Below, piece after piece: positions 1 to 6,722 of a stretch of 15,799 nt of DNA. Source of the stretch: JADJMO01 sp016794445 (GTDB lineage: Bacteria; Myxococcota_A; Polyangia; Polyangiales; JADJMO01); NCBI GenBank assembly GCA_016794445.1, contig JAEUKC010000074.1, positions 1-15,799 on the forward strand. Direction: 5' to 3'. The notes below the pieces were generated by a model. It did no database searches. It saw only the letters and a list, made by a program, of their open reading frames with translations, and was not told the DNA's origin. Made by a program: the position numbers and the translations under genes. How positions within the stretch are numbered: position 1 is the first letter of the stretch; every line of letters starts with the position of its first letter.

Positions 1-984
1 CTGCGCAAGGGCGGCGCGCCGGTCCTCAAGAACGACGGCGCGGAGGCGTGGGACCTCGGCGACGGCGTCCTCGGCCTCACGTTCAAGACCAAGGCCAACA
101 GCATCGACCCCGACGTCATCTCGCTCATCGGCCAGGCGGTCGACAAGGCCGAGACCGACTTCTCGGCGATGGTCATCGCCAACGAGGGTGAGCACTTCTG
201 CGTCGGCGCCAACCTGTTCCTCGTGGTCATGGCGGCCGCGTCGAACGAGTGGGAGCAGATCCGCACGATGGTGAAGGGCTACCAGGCCGCGACGCAGAAG
301 CTGAAGTACAGCCGCGTCCCGGTGGTCGCCGCGCCGTACGGCATGACCCTCGGGGGCGGCCTCGAGCTCTGCCTGCCGTGCGCCTCGGTGCAGGCCGCGG
401 CCGAGACGTACTCGGGCCTCGTCGAGGTCGGTGTCGGCCTCATCCCGGGCGGCGCGGGCAACCTCAACCTGCTGTGGCGCGCCCTCGAGTCGATCCCCGA
501 GGGCATGCAGGTCGACACGCTCAACGTGGTCACCCAGATCTTCAAGAACATCGCCCTCGCGAAGATCGCAACAAGCGCCGAGGAGGGGAAGGCCAACGGC
601 TACTTCCGCTTCACCGACGGCGTCAGCTTCGACCGCGCGCGGCAGCTCAGCGAGGCCAAGGCCCGCGCCCTCGGGCTCGCGGCGAGTGGTTACCACCCGC
701 CGGTCGCGCGCAAGTACGTGCTGCCCGGCGACAGCGGCATCGCCACGCTGTCGATGATGGTCGACACCCTCGTCGCCGGTGGCTACGCGACCGAGCACGA
801 CGCGGTCATCGCCCGCCGGCTCGCGAGCGTACTGTGCGGTGGTCGCGGCGGCGCCTCGCGCGAGCAGAGCGAGCAGGACGTGCTCGATCTCGAGGCCGAG
901 GTGTTCGTCTCGCTGTGCGGCGAGCCGAAGAGCCAGGCGCGCATGCAGTACATGCTGCAGAACAACAAGCCGCTGCGGAACTGA
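1..984 (+). CDS. fadN: 3-hydroxyacyl-CoA dehydrogenase/enoyl-CoA hydratase, FadN type, C-terminal part (5' end outside window)
   Basis: The open frame runs in from the left edge and gives 327 residues, covering the enoyl-CoA hydratase (crotonase) half of a bifunctional beta-oxidation enzyme. In FadN-type proteins the NAD-dependent dehydrogenase half comes first and the hydratase half last, which fits a protein ending here with NKPLRN. Crotonase signatures are intact. The oxyanion-hole region is FCVGANL. The two catalytic glutamates are in GGGLE (fragment residue 122) and GLVEVGVGLIPGG (fragment residue 142), 20 residues apart as in classical enoyl-CoA hydratases. It should hydrate trans-2-enoyl-CoA to 3-hydroxyacyl-CoA, then oxidise it to 3-ketoacyl-CoA for a thiolase. 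A FadA-type thiolase lies 2.3 kb downstream, separated by two unrelated genes. The family assignment is firm; the FadN versus FadB/FadJ choice rests on domain order inferred from the C-terminal placement of the crotonase domain. Confidence 0.88.
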   Translation: MRKGGAPVLKNDGAEAWDLGDGVLGLTFKTKANSIDPDVISLIGQAVDKAETDFSAMVIANEGEHFCVGANLFLVVMAAASNEWEQIRTMVKGYQAATQKLKYSRVPVVAAPYGMTLGGGLELCLPCASVQAAAETYSGLVEVGVGLIPGGAGNLNLLWRALESIPEGMQVDTLNVVTQIFKNIALAKIATSAEEGKANGYFRFTDGVSFDRARQLSEAKARALGLAASGYHPPVARKYVLPGDSGIATLSMMVDTLVAGGYATEHDAVIARRLASVLCGGRGGASREQSEQDVLDLEAEVFVSLCGEPKSQARMQYMLQNNKPLRN

Positions 985-1005
985 TCCCGGCCGGTGAACC
1001 AGCAG

Positions 1006-1036
1006 CGGGCGCTCTCCGGGGCGCCCGTTTCGTTTT
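1006..1036 (+). terminator. Intrinsic terminator after the fadN-like gene
   Basis: A perfect 7-bp stem CGGGCGC / GCGCCCG (1006-1012 with 1021-1027) closes an 8-nt loop and is followed by the T-rich tail TTTCGTTTT (1028-1036). It begins 22 nt after the fadN stop codon. The downstream zinc-ribbon gene therefore probably needs its own promoter. Confidence 0.75.
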
Positions 1037-1051
1037 CGACGTGCTGCGGGT

Positions 1052-1057
1052 TAGGAT
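1052..1057 (+). promoter_or_regulatory. Possible -10 element (TAGGAT) 6 nt upstream of a GTG start
   Basis: TAGGAT matches the TAnnnT -10 pattern and ends exactly 6 nt before the GTG at 1064, which would place transcription initiation at or next to the start codon (leaderless mRNA). The preceding terminator makes a local promoter necessary. I see no good -35. The AGGA inside the same hexamer could instead be a Shine-Dalgarno core 7 nt from the start, so the two readings compete. Confidence 0.3.
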
Positions 1058-1063
1058 GCGGCC

Positions 1064-2314
1064 GTGATCCTCGAGTGCAGCCACTGCGGCGCCCCCCTCG
1101 ACGTGAAGGAGCAGAGCCGTCTCGTCCGGTGCACCTACTGCAAGGTGACCACCGAACGCACGCGGATGCGCACGCTGCACCCCGAGCGGCCGCTGGACTT
1201 CCGCCCGCCGGCCGTGTGGACGCCGCCGGTCCACGTGCCTGCCGACTCGACGGTCACGCTCGCCTACCAGAGGAACGCGAACAGCGGCGCGGGCTGCCTC
1301 GTCGGCGTGATCCTCCTGTCGGTCGTCGGCGTGATCGCCGGTGTGATCCTCGCGAGCGCCAAGCGCGGCAACCTCGGCGGGGTCGGCAAGACCCAGCTCG
1401 CGGCGCTGAAGCTCGACAAGGGCCCCGGCGGCATCGGCGACAAGCTCGGCGGCAACGTGAGCGAGACCTCGATCTACGTGAAGCTCGACGACCCCCGGTA
1501 CGAATACCTGTCGATGTCGTGGGACAAGGAGCACCCCGACGCGCCGACGTCGTTCTACTTCGGCATCAAGAAGGGCCAGAAGGCGCCCACCGGCGCGGCC
1601 GACAGGCTCGCGACGCACCTGCGCGGCGGCCTCGACAAGAACCATTCGTGGAGCTGGCACGGGGTCCACTTCTCGCTGGGGGAGGATGGGCACTTCAACG
1701 GCTCGGCCCGACCCATCGAGAGCGGCAGCCTCGAGAACAAGGACTGGCGCAAGCAGATCGATCTGCTCTACCGCGTCGCCGTCGCCGACGTCCTCGGCGT
1801 GCCGACGAAGTTCACCGAGGACGAGATCCGCGAGCTGCTCGCGGGCGGCTACCCCCTCGCCGACGTCGGCAAGCTCGATCCCCAGCTGTCGGTCGACCTC
1901 GCAGAGAAGACCGTGCTGGAGAAGTTCCCGGGCGCGCGGCGCGGCTCCTCGGGCAGCGGCGTGAACATGGACGTGCCCGTGGATCACCCCTGGCTGCTCT
2001 CGCTCGAGTTCGAGTGGCCGAACCAGAAGGGCGGCGTGCTCCAGAGCGTCAGCGCCCATCCGGCCGGTGGCTACGACCAGCTCGCCCCGCGGGTCGGCGA
2101 TTTCGCGCGGTGCCTCACCAAGGCCTTCGGCGCGCCCAAGGTGAACGACACGGACTACCTCAAGAAGAAGAAGTCCTACGACTTCAGGCTGCCCGGGGAG
2201 ATGACCGTCACCGTCAACGAGTACTCGCTCACCCTCCGCGCCGGCTGGGGCGACAAAAAGCTCGACCGGCAGACGCTCCAGGCCTTCACGAAGGCCCTCG
2301 ACGGCTGCCGGTAG
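1064..2314 (+). CDS. Membrane-anchored zinc-ribbon protein of unknown function
   Basis: This is a 416-residue protein starting at GTG. The first 27 residues form a treble-clef/zinc-ribbon with two CxxC knuckles (C5/C8 and C23/C26), which should bind one structural Zn. A proline-rich linker follows (about 40-60), then one hydrophobic segment (about 76-98, AGCLVGVILLSVVGVIAGV). The remaining roughly 310 residues have no cysteine-rich or catalytic motif I recognise; they look globular and mixed alpha/beta. The likely topology is a cytoplasmic N-terminal ribbon with the large C-terminal domain on the other side of the inner membrane. It starts 27 nt after the fadN terminator and converges on the barrel gene, so it appears monocistronic. 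Similar N-terminal ribbons occur on many bacterial membrane proteins without a shared function. I do not recognise the family. Confidence 0.8.
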   Translation: MILECSHCGAPLDVKEQSRLVRCTYCKVTTERTRMRTLHPERPLDFRPPAVWTPPVHVPADSTVTLAYQRNANSGAGCLVGVILLSVVGVIAGVILASAKRGNLGGVGKTQLAALKLDKGPGGIGDKLGGNVSETSIYVKLDDPRYEYLSMSWDKEHPDAPTSFYFGIKKGQKAPTGAADRLATHLRGGLDKNHSWSWHGVHFSLGEDGHFNGSARPIESGSLENKDWRKQIDLLYRVAVADVLGVPTKFTEDEIRELLAGGYPLADVGKLDPQLSVDLAEKTVLEKFPGARRGSSGSGVNMDVPVDHPWLLSLEFEWPNQKGGVLQSVSAHPAGGYDQLAPRVGDFARCLTKAFGAPKVNDTDYLKKKKSYDFRLPGEMTVTVNEYSLTLRAGWGDKKLDRQTLQAFTKALDGCR

Positions 2315-2342
2315 AGAGGCGCGCGACGAGCACGCTCTCCGA

Positions 2343-3104
2343 TCAGATCTTTCCGATGACGCCCAGCGTGAGCCCGAAGTTCCAGAACTTCGCGTCGTAC
2401 TCGGTCACGGTCGGGCTGGCCGAGTTCTCGGATCGGAACTTCCCCTGCAGGGGCACGTCGACATTGATGTTGGCACCGAAACCGAAGTGCTGGTTCACCA
2501 TCAAGATCACGCCGGGCTCGAGGTTCAGCGCGAACCCCGAGACGGAGTTCGTCGAGGTGGTCTTCGGCGTGCCGGTCGACTCTGAGGAGGAGGCGCCACG
2601 GAAGAAGGTGAAGCCACCGCGCAGCCAGATGCCGAACGAGTCGCTGACGCCGATGATGTAGCCCACGCGGGGCGACAGCTTGAACGAGTTGGTCGACGGC
2701 CCCGGGTTCTCGGTCTTGCTGCCGTTGCCCGGCTCGGTCGTCCTCGTGTTGCTGCCCACCCAGAAGCCGATCGAACCGCCGATGGTCAACGAATCGATGA
2801 CGGCATAGTCCAGAGCGATCTGCGGGAGGGTGTACGGATTGCGGGCGATGTCGGTGACTCCGCTCGGATTGCCGTACAAGAGGCCGAAGTCCGTGCTCGA
2901 GTAAGTGACCTTTTCGGTCGTGTTGCCCGCCGCGGGGCGCTCCGTCTTTATGCTGTTGATCTGCAGTCCGAACACGCGTTCGGCGGAGATGAAGAGAGAG
3001 CCCTTGCCCGCGAGACCACCCGTATCCGCCGGAGCGGCCGCGGCCAGGCTGGTTGCCCCGAGGATCCCGACGACTGCACTGGCGCTGAGCAGGAACTTCC
3101 GCAT
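2343..3104 (-). CDS. Small outer-membrane beta-barrel-like protein
   Basis: This is a 253-residue protein. The ATG at 3104 was chosen because a full Shine-Dalgarno AAGGAGG sits 9 nt upstream and a signal peptide begins there (MRKFLLSASAVVGILGATSL, with an Ala-rich cleavage zone near residues 23-26). The frame stays open upstream to 3248, but that extension lacks these signals. The mature part alternates polar and hydrophobic residues with many Gly, Asn, Thr and Ser, as in transmembrane beta-hairpins (for example GIWLRGGFTFFRGA and FGFGANINVDVPLQGKF), and ends FGLTLGVIGKI. The length fits an 8- to 10-strand barrel. There are no cysteines in the mature part and no enzymatic motif. It is divergent from fadA across 190 nt. 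Function is unknown; porin, lipid/hydrophobe transport or a structural role are all possible. Confidence 0.78.
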   Translation of the reverse strand: MRKFLLSASAVVGILGATSLAAAAPADTGGLAGKGSLFISAERVFGLQINSIKTERPAAGNTTEKVTYSSTDFGLLYGNPSGVTDIARNPYTLPQIALDYAVIDSLTIGGSIGFWVGSNTRTTEPGNGSKTENPGPSTNSFKLSPRVGYIIGVSDSFGIWLRGGFTFFRGASSSESTGTPKTTSTNSVSGFALNLEPGVILMVNQHFGFGANINVDVPLQGKFRSENSASPTVTEYDAKFWNFGLTLGVIGKI

Positions 3105-3113
3105 GCGATTTGC

Positions 3114-3120
3114 CCTCCTT
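3114..3120 (-). promoter_or_regulatory. Strong Shine-Dalgarno deciding the barrel-protein start
   Basis: On the minus strand this reads AAGGAGG, the near-complete anti-16S complement, with a 9-nt spacer to the ATG at 3104. It is the best ribosome-binding site in the window and fixes the start inside the longer open frame. Confidence 0.85.
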
Positions 3121-3151
3121 CGAGCCGGCGAGCCGGCAGTGTGTGCGGATG

Positions 3152-3182
3152 AGTAGACCAGGCAGCCCCCCCCCGCATTCAA
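3152..3182 (-). promoter_or_regulatory. Putative sigma-70-like promoter with a G9 tract in the spacer
   Basis: Read on the minus strand, TTGAAT (3182-3177) is a 4/6 match to TTGACA and TCTACT (3157-3152) is a 4/6 match to TATAAT. The spacer is 19 nt, longer than the optimal 17, and contains nine consecutive G (3174-3166). Initiation near 3145 would give a leader of about 40 nt carrying the strong ribosome-binding site. Spacer length would change if the homopolymer slipped. The boxes are inferred by eye. Confidence 0.4.
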
Positions 3183-3207
3183 AAAAGCTGCAATCGTCAG
3201 CCCCTGG

Positions 3208-3220
3208 GAACGTGACGTTC
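3208..3220. promoter_or_regulatory. Perfect 13-bp palindrome, candidate operator upstream of fadA
   Basis: GAACGT-G-ACGTTC is a perfect inverted repeat, 74 nt before the fadA ATG and about 100 nt before the divergent barrel gene. It overlaps a direct repeat CTGGGAAC at 3204-3211 and 3224-3231, two helical turns (20 bp) apart. Such geometry suits a dimeric repressor that could act on one or both divergent genes. No regulator gene is adjacent, so the cognate protein is unknown. Confidence 0.4.
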
Positions 3221-3294
3221 TCGCTGGGAACCGGCCCTTCTCGGCCACGCTCGGGGGACGAGGAACCGCGCCGCCTTCGTGCTAAGGGCGAGGC

Positions 3295-4455
3295 ATGACC
3301 GAAGTCGCCATCGTCGATGCCGTCCGCTCCGCCGTAGGCCGCGCCCTCAAGGGCTCTCTCACCCTCCGCCGCCCCGACGAGCTCGCGGGCGAGGTCATCC
3401 GCGGGTTGCTCGCGCGCACGAAGATCGACCCCGCGCTGGTCGAGGATCTCGTGCTCGGGTGCGCGATGCCCGAGGGTGAGCAGGGGCTGAACGTCGCCCG
3501 CCCCGCCGGGCTCCTCGGCGGCCTCTCCGTCGACTCCTCCGCGATGACGATCAACCGCTTCTGCTCGAGCGGCCTCCAGGCCCTCGCGCTCGGCGCGGGC
3601 GCCATCCTCATGGGCACCAACGACGTCCTCGTCGCCGGCGGCGTCGAGTCGATGAGCATGGTCCCGATGACCGGCAACAAGCTCACCGCCTCGCCCGAGG
3701 TCATGGACAAGTACGCCTCGGTGTACACGCCGATGGGCATCACGGCGGAGAACGTCGCCACCCGCTTCGGCGTCACGCGCGAGGCGCAGGACGCCTTCGC
3801 GTTCGCCTCGCACAAGAAGGCCTCGGCCGCGCGCGAGGCCAAGGCCTTCGCCGCCGAGATCGTGCCGGTGTCGGGCATCCGCTACAACGGCAACGAGCGC
3901 CTCGAGTTCGCCTTCGCGGACGACGAGCTGATCCGCCCCGACACCACCCTCGAGGGCCTCGCGCAGCTCAAGCCGGTGTTCTCGCAGAAGGGCTCGGTCA
4001 CCGCCGGCAACAGCTCGCCGCTGTCCGACGGCGCGGCGGCGTCGCTGCTCATGAGCAAGGAGAAGGCGGCCGAGCTCGGCGTGAAGCCGCTCGGCTGGTT
4101 CCGCCACTTCGTGACCGTCGGCGTCGACCCGGCCATCATGGGCATCGGGCCGCTCCCCGCGATCCAGAAGCTGTTCAAGAAGACCGGCTTCGCGGTGAAG
4201 GACATCGACCTCTTCGAGATCAACGAGGCCTTCGCGAGCCAGTCGGTCTACTGCCAGCGCGAGCTCGGCATCCCCGACGAGAAGCTGAACGTCAGCGGCG
4301 GCGCGATCGCCCTCGGCCACCCGCTCGGGTGCACCGGCGCCAAGCTCGTCGCCACGGCGCTCCACGGCCTCCGCCGCCTCGGCGGCAAGCGCGCCATCAT
4401 CAGCATGTGCATCGGCGGCGGCATGGGCGCCGCGGGCCTCGTCGAGCTGGCGTAG
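3295..4455 (+). CDS. fadA: Acetyl-CoA C-acyltransferase (3-ketoacyl-CoA thiolase)
   Basis: This 386-residue, full-length thiolase cleaves 3-ketoacyl-CoA with CoA to acetyl-CoA and a chain shortened by two carbons, the last step of beta-oxidation. The nucleophile is Cys90 in NRFCSSGLQ. The second catalytic set is NEAFA (310-314), His342 in ALGHPLGCTGA and Cys372 in MCIGGGMG. All thiolase signatures are present and undamaged. The ATG at 3295 is preceded by a purine-rich stretch (AAGGGCGAGG) that can serve as a ribosome-binding site. It would accept the product of the FadN-type enzyme at 1-984, although the two genes are not contiguous. The stop codon abuts that of the convergent gene without an intervening base. 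A biosynthetic acetoacetyl-CoA thiolase is a less likely alternative; the overall pattern (VDAVRSAVGRALKGSL start) is FadA-like. Confidence 0.93.
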   Translation: MTEVAIVDAVRSAVGRALKGSLTLRRPDELAGEVIRGLLARTKIDPALVEDLVLGCAMPEGEQGLNVARPAGLLGGLSVDSSAMTINRFCSSGLQALALGAGAILMGTNDVLVAGGVESMSMVPMTGNKLTASPEVMDKYASVYTPMGITAENVATRFGVTREAQDAFAFASHKKASAAREAKAFAAEIVPVSGIRYNGNERLEFAFADDELIRPDTTLEGLAQLKPVFSQKGSVTAGNSSPLSDGAAASLLMSKEKAAELGVKPLGWFRHFVTVGVDPAIMGIGPLPAIQKLFKKTGFAVKDIDLFEINEAFASQSVYCQRELGIPDEKLNVSGGAIALGHPLGCTGAKLVATALHGLRRLGGKRAIISMCIGGGMGAAGLVELA

Positions 4456-5226
4456 CTAGCGCGAGATCCCGACGAACAGCGCGACGACGGAGAGCACCGC
4501 GGCGACGGCGAGCGTCACCGCGGAGATGCCGCGCAGCGAGCTCGTACGGTGGCTCACCTCGAGGGACTGCGCGACCAGGACCCGGTCGTCCTTCCCGGAC
4601 GCGCGATAGCCGTCGTCGCGGGCGCGGACCCGGCGCTCCACGAGCAGCCGCACGCGCACCCGCGGCGTCTTGCCGAGCTGCAGCGCCCTCGTCGGGCCGT
4701 CCTCGCCCTCGCCCGCGAGCGCGACGTCGGGGACCTCGATGGGGATCTCGCGCCCGCGGTGCTCGAGCACACCGCGACCAGGCTCGAGGGCCAGCAAGCG
4801 CGCCTCGACCTCGCCGGCGTCGAGGCCTCCGTCGAGCAGGCTGGCGAGGGGCACGGCTGGAATGCCCGGCGCCGGCGGCGGGCGTACGAGGTAGGCGGCG
4901 ATCGCCTCGAGCCCACCGAGGACGGGGGCGAGGGCCGGGGCCACGCTGTGGTTCACCCCCATCGACGAGAGCACGGCGCCGAGGCCGTTCACCCCGGCGA
5001 AGGTGACGAGACCGATCCCGTTGATGGCCGCGAACGCGAACGAGCCCACGGCGTTGAGCCCGAACGCGGCCAGCCAGCCGATCGCGTTGAGGCCGATGGC
5101 GATGGGCCCGATGGCCACGGAGAAGCCGATCGCGACCACGCCGATCGCGACGTTACCGACCGCGATGACACCGACGGCCACGTTGCCGAAGGCGAAGAAC
5201 TTCAGCGGCTTCGGTCCTTCGGCCAT
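4456..5226 (-). CDS. Glycine/alanine pentad-repeat protein with C-terminal membrane anchor
   Basis: This 256-residue protein has two unusual parts. Residues 10-90 are a near-perfect hydrophobic five-residue repeat of the form xxA[VI]G: glycines fall at 14, 19, 24, 29, 34, then after one-residue insertions at 40, 45, 50, 56 and 61, before the pattern decays. Example units are NVAVG, VIAVG, NVAIG, PIAIG and LNAIG. This periodicity suggests a solenoid (pentapeptide-repeat or beta-helix-like) or a tightly packed membrane-embedded structure, not ordinary helices. A proline-rich hinge (about 113-125) precedes a polar, arginine- and glutamate-rich domain. A single hydrophobic segment (about 235-253) lies at the C-terminus, ending VGISR. 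There is no signal peptide and no Shine-Dalgarno; TATCCT lies 5 nt before the ATG. It is last in a minus-strand run behind the B12 protein. I know of no assigned function. Confidence 0.75.
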   Translation of the reverse strand: MAEGPKPLKFFAFGNVAVGVIAVGNVAIGVVAIGFSVAIGPIAIGLNAIGWLAAFGLNAVGSFAFAAINGIGLVTFAGVNGLGAVLSSMGVNHSVAPALAPVLGGLEAIAAYLVRPPPAPGIPAVPLASLLDGGLDAGEVEARLLALEPGRGVLEHRGREIPIEVPDVALAGEGEDGPTRALQLGKTPRVRVRLLVERRVRARDDGYRASGKDDRVLVAQSLEVSHRTSSLRGISAVTLAVAAVLSVVALFVGISR

Positions 5227-5231
5227 GGGAC

Positions 5232-5237
5232 AGGATA
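5232..5237 (-). promoter_or_regulatory. Possible -10 element (TATCCT) 5 nt upstream of the pentad-repeat gene
   Basis: On the minus strand TATCCT ends 5 nt before the ATG at 5226, and no Shine-Dalgarno is present in the 33-nt gap after the B12 gene. The arrangement resembles leaderless-mRNA promoters. I see no convincing -35. The gene could equally be read from upstream. Confidence 0.25.
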
Positions 5238-5259
5238 CCCCGGCGGCGGGGTGGACCCC

Positions 5260-5673
5260 CTAGGTCGCAGACAGGTGGGGCTGCACGTTGTCGTGCACCC
5301 ACTGGACGATCTCGGCGAGCGTGGTGCCCGGGGTGAAGATGCCCTTCACGCCGGCGGCGCGGAGCTTCTGGAAGTCGTCGTCCGGGATGATGCCGCCGCC
5401 GAACACGACGATGTCCTTGGCGCCGCGGTCACCGAGCGCCTGGATCACCGCCGGGAACAGGGTGTTGTGCGCCCCGCTCATGATCGACAGGCCGACGGCG
5501 TCGACGTCCTCCTGCACCGCGGCGGAGGCGATCATCTCCGGGGTCTGGTGGAGCCCCGTGTAGATGACCTCGAAGCCGGCGTCCCGGAGGGCGCGGGCGA
5601 CGACCTTGGCGCCACGATCGTGGCCGTCGAGACCGGGTTTGGCGACGAGGATGCGGACCTTGGCGTTGGCCAT
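5260..5673 (-). CDS. Stand-alone cobalamin-binding protein, methylmalonyl-CoA mutase small/C-terminal subunit type
   Basis: This is a 137-residue protein consisting only of the B12-binding Rossmann-like domain. The base-off/His-on motif DxHxxG is D16-G-H18-D-R-G21, with His18 the expected lower axial cobalt ligand. The nucleotide-loop pocket motifs SIMSGAH (63-69) and VVFGGGIIPDDD (89-100) follow in the usual order. The opening ILVAKPGLDGHDRGAKVV is typical of methylmalonyl-CoA mutase C-terminal domains. It should pair with a separate catalytic TIM-barrel subunit, converting methylmalonyl-CoA to succinyl-CoA; that subunit is not in this window. I prefer the ATG at 5673 because family members start just before this strand; a GTG at 5694 would add seven residues. 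It lies 29 nt after the upstream gene and 33 nt before the pentad-repeat gene. An isobutyryl- or ethylmalonyl-CoA mutase subunit cannot be excluded. Confidence 0.88.
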   Translation of the reverse strand: MANAKVRILVAKPGLDGHDRGAKVVARALRDAGFEVIYTGLHQTPEMIASAAVQEDVDAVGLSIMSGAHNTLFPAVIQALGDRGAKDIVVFGGGIIPDDDFQKLRAAGVKGIFTPGTTLAEIVQWVHDNVQPHLSAT

Positions 5674-5702
5674 CTCGGGGGCGGCTGATAGCACGTCGGG
5701 GC

Positions 5703-6704
5703 TCAGGTGCGCAGGCGCCGGGCCTCGAGGATGGCCGGGGCCACGTTACCGGGCGCGAGGCCGAGCGCCCGCTCGAGGTCGTTGAGGGCCTCGAGCCGCA
5801 CCGCATCGACGCGCGGCACCACCGCGACGGCCGCGGCCACCTGGAGGGCCAGCACCCGTCCTTCTTCGGGGAGGGTGGCGGCGAGCTTGCCGAGCTGCTC
5901 GATCGAGGCGCGGAAGCCACCGATGGTCAGGCGCGCGATCGCCGCGGTGGCCCGGTCGCGGAGCGCCAGGCGGGGCAGCTCGGGGCGCATCGTGCGCAGC
6001 GTGGAGACGAGGGCAGCGACGGGACCGGCCAGCGGATCGTTCGCCGGATCGCGCGAAGGCGCGCCGTCGGCGACGACCACCAGCAGGGAGGTGTCGAGCG
6101 CCAGATCGAGGTGGAGCGCGCGCTCGATCCGGGGCCGCGGCGTGGGGGTGGCCACGTTCCAGGCCGAGAGCAGCGCGAGGCGGAAGCGCAGCGCCCGCGC
6201 CCGCGCGAGCGTGGCCCGCACGCCGACCGAGCGCTCGACGAGGCGGTCCGGCTGGTGATCGAGCTCGCCCATCGCGAGCAGATCGCGCAGGATCGCGTCG
6301 CGCTCCTCGGCGTCGAGGGCGTGGGTCTCGGGCGGGAGCGGCGCGGCGAAGGGGATGTCGTCGACCGGGGTGACGTCGTCGCTCGAGTCGATGCGCCGCT
6401 GGGCGAAGCGCTCCCAGTCGACCGTCTCGGGCGCGACCGAGTCGGGCGGGTCGTCGGCCGACGGTGGTGGCAACACGGACTCGCGCTCCTCGGCGGGAAT
6501 CGCGAGGGAGAAGTGCACGTCGCCCCCCCGCTCGCTCGCCGGGACCGGCGCGGGGGGCGGCACCGAGTCCGCGAGGGTCGGCCGGCGGTGCTGGCGCACG
6601 TCGACCGCCGGCGCGATGTAGACGGGCGCGTCGTCGAGCGCACGGAAGCCCGACGGATGCGCGGGCGCAGGCTGGCTGCGCTTCCCGTGGGGATCGTCCG
6701 GCAT
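5703..6704 (-). CDS. Uncharacterised soluble protein
   Basis: This is a 333-residue protein I do not recognise. Residues 1 to about 130 are rich in Pro, Asp, Ser and Glu and look largely disordered (for example SVPPPAPVPASERGG and SVLPPPSADDPPDS). From about 130 the sequence becomes Ala/Leu/Arg-rich and probably alpha-helical, with a possible strand-rich core SLLVVVADGAPS near residue 210 and helices to the end. There is no signal peptide, membrane segment or cysteine cluster, so it is probably cytoplasmic. The ATG at 6704 has GGGGA about 5 nt upstream. It is the first gene of a minus-strand run that continues into the B12-binding protein, which implies co-transcription but not a defined role. 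A cytoplasmic adaptor or regulatory helical-repeat protein is a guess. Confidence 0.65.
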   Translation of the reverse strand: MPDDPHGKRSQPAPAHPSGFRALDDAPVYIAPAVDVRQHRRPTLADSVPPPAPVPASERGGDVHFSLAIPAEERESVLPPPSADDPPDSVAPETVDWERFAQRRIDSSDDVTPVDDIPFAAPLPPETHALDAEERDAILRDLLAMGELDHQPDRLVERSVGVRATLARARALRFRLALLSAWNVATPTPRPRIERALHLDLALDTSLLVVVADGAPSRDPANDPLAGPVAALVSTLRTMRPELPRLALRDRATAAIARLTIGGFRASIEQLGKLAATLPEEGRVLALQVAAAVAVVPRVDAVRLEALNDLERALGLAPGNVAPAILEARRLRT

Positions 6705-6714
6705 CGTTCCCCGG

Positions 6715-6722
6715 AGTATAAC
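6715..6722. promoter_or_regulatory. Overlapping divergent -10 elements (AGTATAAC)
   Basis: Only 44 nt separate the divergent starts at 6704 (-) and 6749 (+). The single AT-rich patch AGTATAAC reads TATAAC on the plus strand (5/6 to TATAAT) and TATACT on the minus strand (5/6), sharing the central TATA. One opened bubble could therefore serve both directions. Plus-strand initiation near 6729 would leave a 20-nt leader that includes a GAGGA ribosome-binding site (6736-6740). The minus-strand leader would be only a few nucleotides. No strong -35 is seen on either side. Confidence 0.4.

Noticed and set aside
3166..3174. C9 run as a simple assembly artefact
   Set aside because: It cannot be excluded from sequence alone, but it lies in non-coding DNA at a promoter-like spacing, so I kept it as a finding with read-level checking suggested.
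3208..3220. LexA/SOS box
   Set aside because: GAAC and GTTC halves are separated by 5 nt, not the 4 nt of the GAACN4GTTC box, and no DNA-repair gene is adjacent.
3105..3248. N-terminal extension of the barrel protein to 3248
   Set aside because: It would bury the signal peptide behind 48 residues and ignore the AAGGAGG site at 3114-3120.
2176..4365. Long minus-strand open frame of over 700 codons across the barrel gene and fadA
   Set aside because: It has Arg/Glu/His-rich low-complexity composition and lies antisense to a fully recognisable thiolase. It is typical of an open antisense frame in high-GC DNA.
4996..5187. Classical pentapeptide-repeat (Qnr/MfpA-like) protein
   Set aside because: The repeat lacks the A[DN]Lxx consensus; it is almost wholly apolar with Gly at every fifth position.
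5237..5252. Hairpin ACCCC-GGCGGC-GGGGT as a terminator between the B12 and pentad-repeat genes
   Set aside because: It is only a 5-bp stem with no T-run on either strand, and such GC hairpins are expected by chance at this base composition.
5260..5673. B12 protein as the KamE subunit of lysine 5,6-aminomutase, suggested by nearby Kal-Kce
   Set aside because: The opening ILVAKPGLDGHDRG and its 137-residue length are of the methylmalonyl-CoA mutase type. KamE is larger and differs around the DxHxxG motif.
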